From: Xanthoparmelia taractica
Taxonomy: Eukaryota; Ascomycota; Lecanoromycetes; Lecanorales; Parmeliaceae
NCBI GenBank assembly: GCA_033085395.1
Contig: JANQBS010000582.1
Coordinates: 1 to 13,066 of the forward strand
Reading direction: 5' to 3'
DNA: 13,066 bases
The notes beneath the pieces were generated by a model that saw nothing but the letters and a program-made list of their open reading frames with translations, did not search any database and was not told the DNA's origin. A program made the translations under genes and the position numbers. Shown piece by piece: positions 8,835 to 13,066 of the stretch. The number at the start of each line of letters is the position of its first letter. The first letter of the stretch is position 1.

Positions 8835-8906
8835 AAGGCGCTGGGGAAGGCTTTCGCAGACTAGATCAAATGTAGTATAGTTTAGACGGAGAGCCCTGCT
8901 TCTTCT

Positions 8907-8921
8907 GTAGAAGCCTTCTAC
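8907..8921. repeat. Short perfect palindrome (GTAGAAG-C-CTTCTAC) at the island edge
   Basis: Seven-base inverted arms around a single C, 73 bases after the HET stop codon and immediately before composition falls to the RIP-type AT-rich state. It may form a hairpin in the 3' untranslated region. I see nothing that makes it a transposon end. Confidence 0.4.
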
Positions 8922-9505
8922 TGAGATAAAATAATTATTATTACTACTTACTATAGATCATCTCTCTTATTAGTCTGACGACTATAATACGATATTAGTG
9001 ATTCTATAATTAATTATTTCTCTTATTATTACTTAATCTTTAAAGTCTTTTATAGCTCGTTATAGTTTATCTTTATCTTTATTTTTTTATTTATTATATT
9101 ATTATCTTTTTATATAGAGAGCTTAGTTTATTAAAAGAATTTTATTAATCTAGATTAGTAGAATCTTTTTAACGAGTTAATTACTATTTATAGTCTAGAC
9201 TATAGTCTAAATTCTTTATTATTATAGTTTTTATATTACTTTAAGAAAGTCTTTTTTATATTATTTATAAAAGTCTTTTATAGATTAAGCTATTACTTTT
9301 TAAGCTACTAAAGTATCTCTTAATTAAGTATTATATTTATTCTAAATTTTTTCTTCTATAGAAAATTCTTAGATAATATAAGAACGAAAGCACTTAACGT
9401 AGACTAATAAAACTCGCTTAACTCGCTTGCTAGGCTATAAGTTACGTAGTAGAGACGAGTATCTAGTATACTTGACGAAAGTCTTAAATATTCGCGAATC
9501 TCCTT

Positions 9506-9531
9506 TTTCTTTCTTTCTTTCTTTCTTTCTT
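9506..9531 (+). repeat. TTTC microsatellite, six units
   Basis: Six perfect TTTC units plus two bases. The repeat contains only CpT, never CpA, so it would not be a RIP target and could survive or expand within the mutated block. Confidence 0.9.
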
Positions 9532-9749
9532 AGCTATTAATTTACTTAGTAATTTAAACGATTATTCTAATATTTACGTTTCTTAATCTCGTTAATTATC
9601 TAGCTATTACGTAGCTTTATTAAAAAAAGATCTTACTATCTTATAATTCTAATAGCTTCGTTCGTATAAAGCTACTTAATTAATTATAATAAGTAACTCG
9701 CGAGCCGATTCTATTAACTGACGAAATAAAAATATTTTATTCTTAATTA

Positions 9750-9757
9750 TTAGCGAC
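9750..9757 (+). repeat. Left 8-bp target-site duplication of MITE copy B
   Basis: TTAGCGAC directly left of the element and identical to 10034-10041. The identity extends to 10 bases if the terminal TA of the element is counted (9748-9757 versus 10032-10041). Confidence 0.85.
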
Positions 9758-10033
9758 TACGGGTCGGAAAGGTGTGGTATCTATTGAATATAGTCGTTTT
9801 TAACTTTTTTTTAACTTTTTTTAAAAAATTATATCTTTTTAATCTATTTATAGAATTTTGTAATTACATAAGTATTCGCTTAAGCTTTTTACGTATTTTT
9901 AGAATATAAAAAAATATCACGTAATATATTTATTAAAAACCCAATGGGAGTATGGGATATCTTATACCTTTCGATATGATATTCGAAAAACTAGTCCCAT
10001 ATTATCAAATATACCACACCTTTCCGACCCGTA
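9758..10033 (+). mobile_element. Complete MITE copy B, 276 bp, hAT-like by its 8-bp duplication
   Basis: The first 23 bases (beginning TACGGGTCGGAAAGG, 9758-9780) are the exact reverse complement of the last 23 (10011-10033), and weaker pairing continues a further dozen bases. The element is flanked by the direct repeat TTAGCGAC. Size, perfect terminal inverted repeats and lack of an ORF mark it as a MITE moved in trans by a transposase encoded elsewhere. An 8-bp duplication is typical of hAT transposases, but the tip TACGG does not fit the usual hAT tip, so the superfamily is tentative. The centre is AT-rich, while the ends keep CpA, TpG, CCC and GGG that the surrounding DNA has lost. The last 105 bases match window positions 1-105. 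Confidence 0.92.
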
Positions 10034-10041
10034 TTAGCGAC
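10034..10041 (+). repeat. Right 8-bp target-site duplication of MITE copy B
   Basis: TTAGCGAC directly right of the element, identical to 9750-9757. Removing the MITE and one copy of this repeat rejoins continuous RIP-mutated gypsy sequence. Confidence 0.85.
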
Positions 10042-11886
10042 GTTTCTAATTAAGTAGACAAAGATAATAATTACGAAAACGACTCTCGTTAAAATACGCC
10101 TACTTTATAATTAAATTATTAAGATATTAATTATAATATCGATGCGAATTTTATTAATACGATCGGCGGAAATAATAATCGATAGAGTGTTATATTTAAT
10201 AACTCTATATTAGTAAATAAAGATTCTCGCCTCGTAGACTTAATATAAATTTAATATTTTCGACTCTTAAAGCTTAATATTAAGAAGTAATTAATTATCG
10301 AAAAACTTAAGCTAATCGAAATATAGAATATATAAGAATATCGCCGCGAGTATAGCGACGATTATTATCGCGATGCGAGTCGCAAGAAGATAAGCGTTAT
10401 TAAAGTGTCTAACACATAATATCTTAATAACTATAACTCAACGATTATATTTATTCGGGATTGCGAGAATTATATCGTCTCGATATCTCGTATCGACTTT
10501 CGAACGAATAAAAAAAAGACTCGCTAATCTTCTACTCTCTTAATTAATATTAAGAAGTAGATCTAAAAAAATACTCAAGATATTATTTTATATAATATTA
10601 ATAAATTTAATTAAGAGAAGTATAAGAAGTAATACTTAAATTAAGTTCGCAATCTAGTTATTAAGTCTTATAATATAAATTATTAATTAATTAAAGTAAT
10701 TATAAGAGACTAATAGTCGATTGTAAGCTTTAACGATTATTTTATCACGCTATAATCGTAGCGAGATCGCTATATAATCGATATAAAACATATAAAAACT
10801 CTATAAGATAAAATAATAGAGAAAATCTCTTTAAAAGTAATAAAGAAGATAACTTAATCTATTATTTATATCGTATTATTATAATAATATTTAGATATCT
10901 AATAAAGACTATAAAGAATAAAGAAGCTATTTACTTTAAATAAGACTTATCTTAGCGATAAGATAAATAATTAAGAAAGTAGTAATTAATAATATACGAA
11001 GTTTAAGAAATAGTATATTAAGAATTAAAAGAATTAAATTCGAAGATAATAACTTTAATATTAAGCATAGAAGATCTCTTTCTAAGATCTAATACTTCGA
11101 TTATAAATAATTAAAATATTATAAGAATACGTCTAAATATTTAAATTATATTATAAGTAATAAGATACGCAATTAAAATTTCAATAAAAAAAATAAAGTC
11201 TAATGCTTATCGCTATAATATTAGATACGTTATTTATTAAGCGACGATCTCGCTCTTTATTACTAAAAGACGAAATTACTACGTCGAATAATAAGTATAA
11301 TATTATTACTTTAATAAATATAGATAACGAAAAAATCTTTATATTATAGTTCTTTATTAAAAAGATATAAATTTTTAAGTCTAAGTATATATTAATTATA
11401 ATACGTGCTATTAACAATTATTAAATATTTTTATATAAGATATATAATTTAATATTTAATCTCGTAAATAGTCGAGAAAGAAAGTAAAAGTAAATCTTAA
11501 AGACGTATATCGTAAATATACGAGAAAACGATCTTATTCTTAATTTTCTTTAAATTTATAATATCAATTTTAATATTTATTAACGCGAGTAATTTTAAAT
11601 CTATCGCGATTTTTTCGTAAATAATAAGAAGTAAGAAAATATCGTAATAATAGATATCGCATAATTTGCGTTATTAATTAATATAGCAGTTACGTATAAT
11701 CTAAGATAAGCGTATATTATACTTTTATATTAGATTCTATCTAAAAGTAACGAGAATAGCTATAAAAAAATTATACAATATAATATTACGTAGCTAGATA
11801 ATTCTAACGTGTCTAATTAGCTAGAGTACTTATTAGAGATCTTCTTAGAAGAATTATCTAATAATCTTAATACGTATAAATAAATC
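10042..11886 (+). pseudogene. Probable gag/protease remnant of the right Ty3/gypsy element, RIP-inactivated
   Basis: AT-rich, stop-riddled sequence lying just 5' of the readable pol on the same strand, where gag belongs. Stretches near 10400-10620 read as a charged, lysine- and arginine-rich protein interrupted mostly by TAA and TAG, as expected from RIP of CAA, CAG and TGG codons. A possible zinc-knuckle remnant is at 11093-11134. I could not locate the protease active site. The minus-strand frame at 11181-11417 here is low-complexity (I, L, K, S) and judged to be chance in AT-rich DNA. Confidence 0.5.
11093..11134 (+). other. Possible decayed gag zinc knuckle (CCHC) in the gypsy element
   Basis: In frame, three positions spaced as in C-x2-C-x4-H now read Tyr-x2-Tyr-x4-Tyr. 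TGC/TGT to TAC/TAT and CAT to TAT are exactly the TpG and CpA changes that RIP makes. The fourth ligand position reads Ser, which RIP would not explain from Cys, so the match is incomplete. Confidence 0.35.
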
Positions 11887-13066
11887 GAGTATTCTATAGA
11901 TCTACTATCTAATAAGCTATTAAGAAGCGATTCGATTTATAATATATCGTATAATAAGCTCGCAGCGATTAAGAACTATTTAAATAATGCGCTTAAAAAG
12001 AAGTAAATTCGATTTTAAGTAATTAGATTAATTTATTAATACTATTTATTAAGAAAATAGATAATTTATTACGACTTTATATCGACTATCGAGAGCTTAA
12101 CGAGATAATTATTAAGAATAATTACTCGTTATTATTACTCTTAAAAATCTTAAAAAGATTCGTATATGCGAAGCACTTTATTAAGATTAATATTTATAAT
12201 ATATATTATAAAATACGAGTACGAAAGAAAAATAAGTGAAAAATCGTTTTTCGAACTCGCTATAATTAATTTAAATATTAAATAATATCTTTTAATCTCG
12301 CAAATACTCTCGTAATCTTTTAAGCTTATATAAATAAAGCACTTAAATTATATATCGACGTCTTCTACGTAATATATTTAAATAACGTATTAATTTATTC
12401 TAAGACTAAAGATTTATATTAAAAGTATATACGAAAAGTGCTACGTGTATTATTAAAGTATCGACTCTGTGCGAAGCTATCGAAGTATACTTTTAATGGT
12501 AGCGAGATTATCTTTCTAAGATTTATAATAAATTAGCGTAATATTTAAATAAAGTTATTATATATTAAGATTATTACTAAGTGATTAAAATTAATATTTA
12601 TTAAGAATATATTAATTTTTCTAAAATTCGTAGACTTTTATCGACGATTCGTAAGAGACTTTTCGTAGATAGCTACGTCTTTAATTAATTTAATTTAAGA
12701 AGTAAAGAAAAACGAGATTAAATTATCTTTCGTATTTAATAAGAAAGTATATAAGACTTTTAAAATATTTAAAAGAATATTTATTATAATATCTATCTTA
12801 AAATATTATAATTAAAAAGTATCGCTTATTATAAAAATTAATATTTTTAAAGTAGATATAAATAATATACTTTGTTAGAAGAATAAGAACGAATAATAAT
12901 ATCTTATTATATTCTTTAGCTATAAGTTTAAAGAGACTAAGTCTCGTTAGAATATATATAATAAGAAGCTATATATAATTATATTAGATTTTAAGAATTA
13001 AAGATATTACTTATAAGATAATAAGTATCTTATTCGTATAATCTCGAATTATAATAATCTACGTTA
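11887..13066 (+). pseudogene. Ty3/gypsy pol remnant (reverse transcriptase and RNase H), RIP-inactivated, runs off window
   Basis: A gypsy pol is legible on the plus strand. There is a pre-RT block IDLLSNKLLRSDSIYNIS (about 11896-11949), then LRLYIDYRELNEI at 12069-12107, FRTRYN near 12249-12266, AYINKAL near 12326-12346, a catalytic remnant YLNN followed by VLIYSKTKD near 12378-12416, and RLCAKLSKYTF near 12465-12497. A connection block, LIFLGF-like then DFYRRFVRDFS, sits at about 12610-12665, with RNase H traces to the window end. The reading frame shifts once around 12016-12018, consistent with a 1-base deletion, on top of numerous RIP-type stops. Catalytic Asp pair reads Asn-Asn. Residues differ clearly from the left element, so the two belong to different gypsy families. 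The 3' LTR and integrase lie outside the window. Confidence 0.88.

Larger units (their letters stand above)
8925..9757 (+). repeat. Right AT-rich RIP-mutated block, 5' part (probable LTR/leader of the plus-strand gypsy element)
   Basis: Composition changes abruptly after the HET gene to RIP-type DNA, with CpA/TpG almost absent and CpG kept. No reading frame or gene is supported. Because decayed gag and pol lie downstream on the plus strand, this stretch is where the element's 5' LTR and leader should be, but no second LTR is in the window to prove it. The sequence TAGCGACG at 9751-9757, restored across the MITE insertion, might be a mutated primer-binding site, but that is speculative. A TTTC microsatellite lies within. 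Confidence 0.6.

Noticed and set aside
9379..9432. Short direct repeat AACTCGCTT twice near 9412 as a possible LTR motif
   Set aside because: Two 9-base copies are too short to define an LTR or binding site, and no second LTR is in the window for comparison.
11181..11417. 78-codon minus-strand frame
   Set aside because: Composition is almost only I, L, K, S, N and Y from AT-rich decayed gag-region DNA. No motif.
1..13066. CRISPR array, bacterial operons or prokaryotic origin
   Set aside because: There are no spaced repeats of CRISPR type and no prokaryotic gene organisation. HET domain and RIP signature indicate a fungal nuclear genome.

Overview
The window looks like nuclear DNA of a filamentous ascomycete (Pezizomycotina). 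Two long AT-rich blocks, about 106-4140 and 8925-13066, have almost no CpA/TpG dinucleotides while CpG is still common. This is the signature of repeat-induced point mutation (RIP), a fungal defence that mutates duplicated DNA. Between them lies a 4.8-kb island of normal composition (about 4141-8924) that carries the only intact genes. A HET-domain gene supports the assignment, because that family belongs to filamentous ascomycetes. I cannot name the species.

Layout. 1-105: the right end of a small inverted-repeat transposon (MITE), cut by the window edge. 106-4140: RIP-destroyed DNA holding a Ty3/gypsy retrotransposon on the minus strand; reverse transcriptase, connection and RNase H remnants are still readable at about 110-1420. 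4141-4500: upstream region of gene 1, with a GATA-type palindrome and a TATA box. 4501-5823: gene 1, an unrecognised multi-pass membrane protein with one EF-hand-like loop and a C-terminal repeat, ended by a stop codon inside the repeat. 5824-6812: spacer with two upstream ORFs. 6813-8834: gene 2, a HET-domain (heterokaryon incompatibility) protein. 8925-9757 and 10042-13066: a second RIP-destroyed Ty3/gypsy element on the plus strand, with gag-like and pol remnants. It is interrupted at 9758-10033 by a complete 276-bp copy of the same MITE, with 23-bp perfect terminal inverted repeats and an 8-bp target-site duplication.

How it fits together. Two retroelements of different families point away from the island, and both were hit by RIP. 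The MITE keeps CpA/TpG and interrupts RIP-destroyed sequence, so it either arrived after the main RIP wave or was too short to be targeted. The two island genes are co-oriented neighbours, a membrane protein and a cell-death/allorecognition-type HET protein. A functional link between them is a hypothesis based only on adjacency. All domain calls come from reading motifs by eye; no database search was run.
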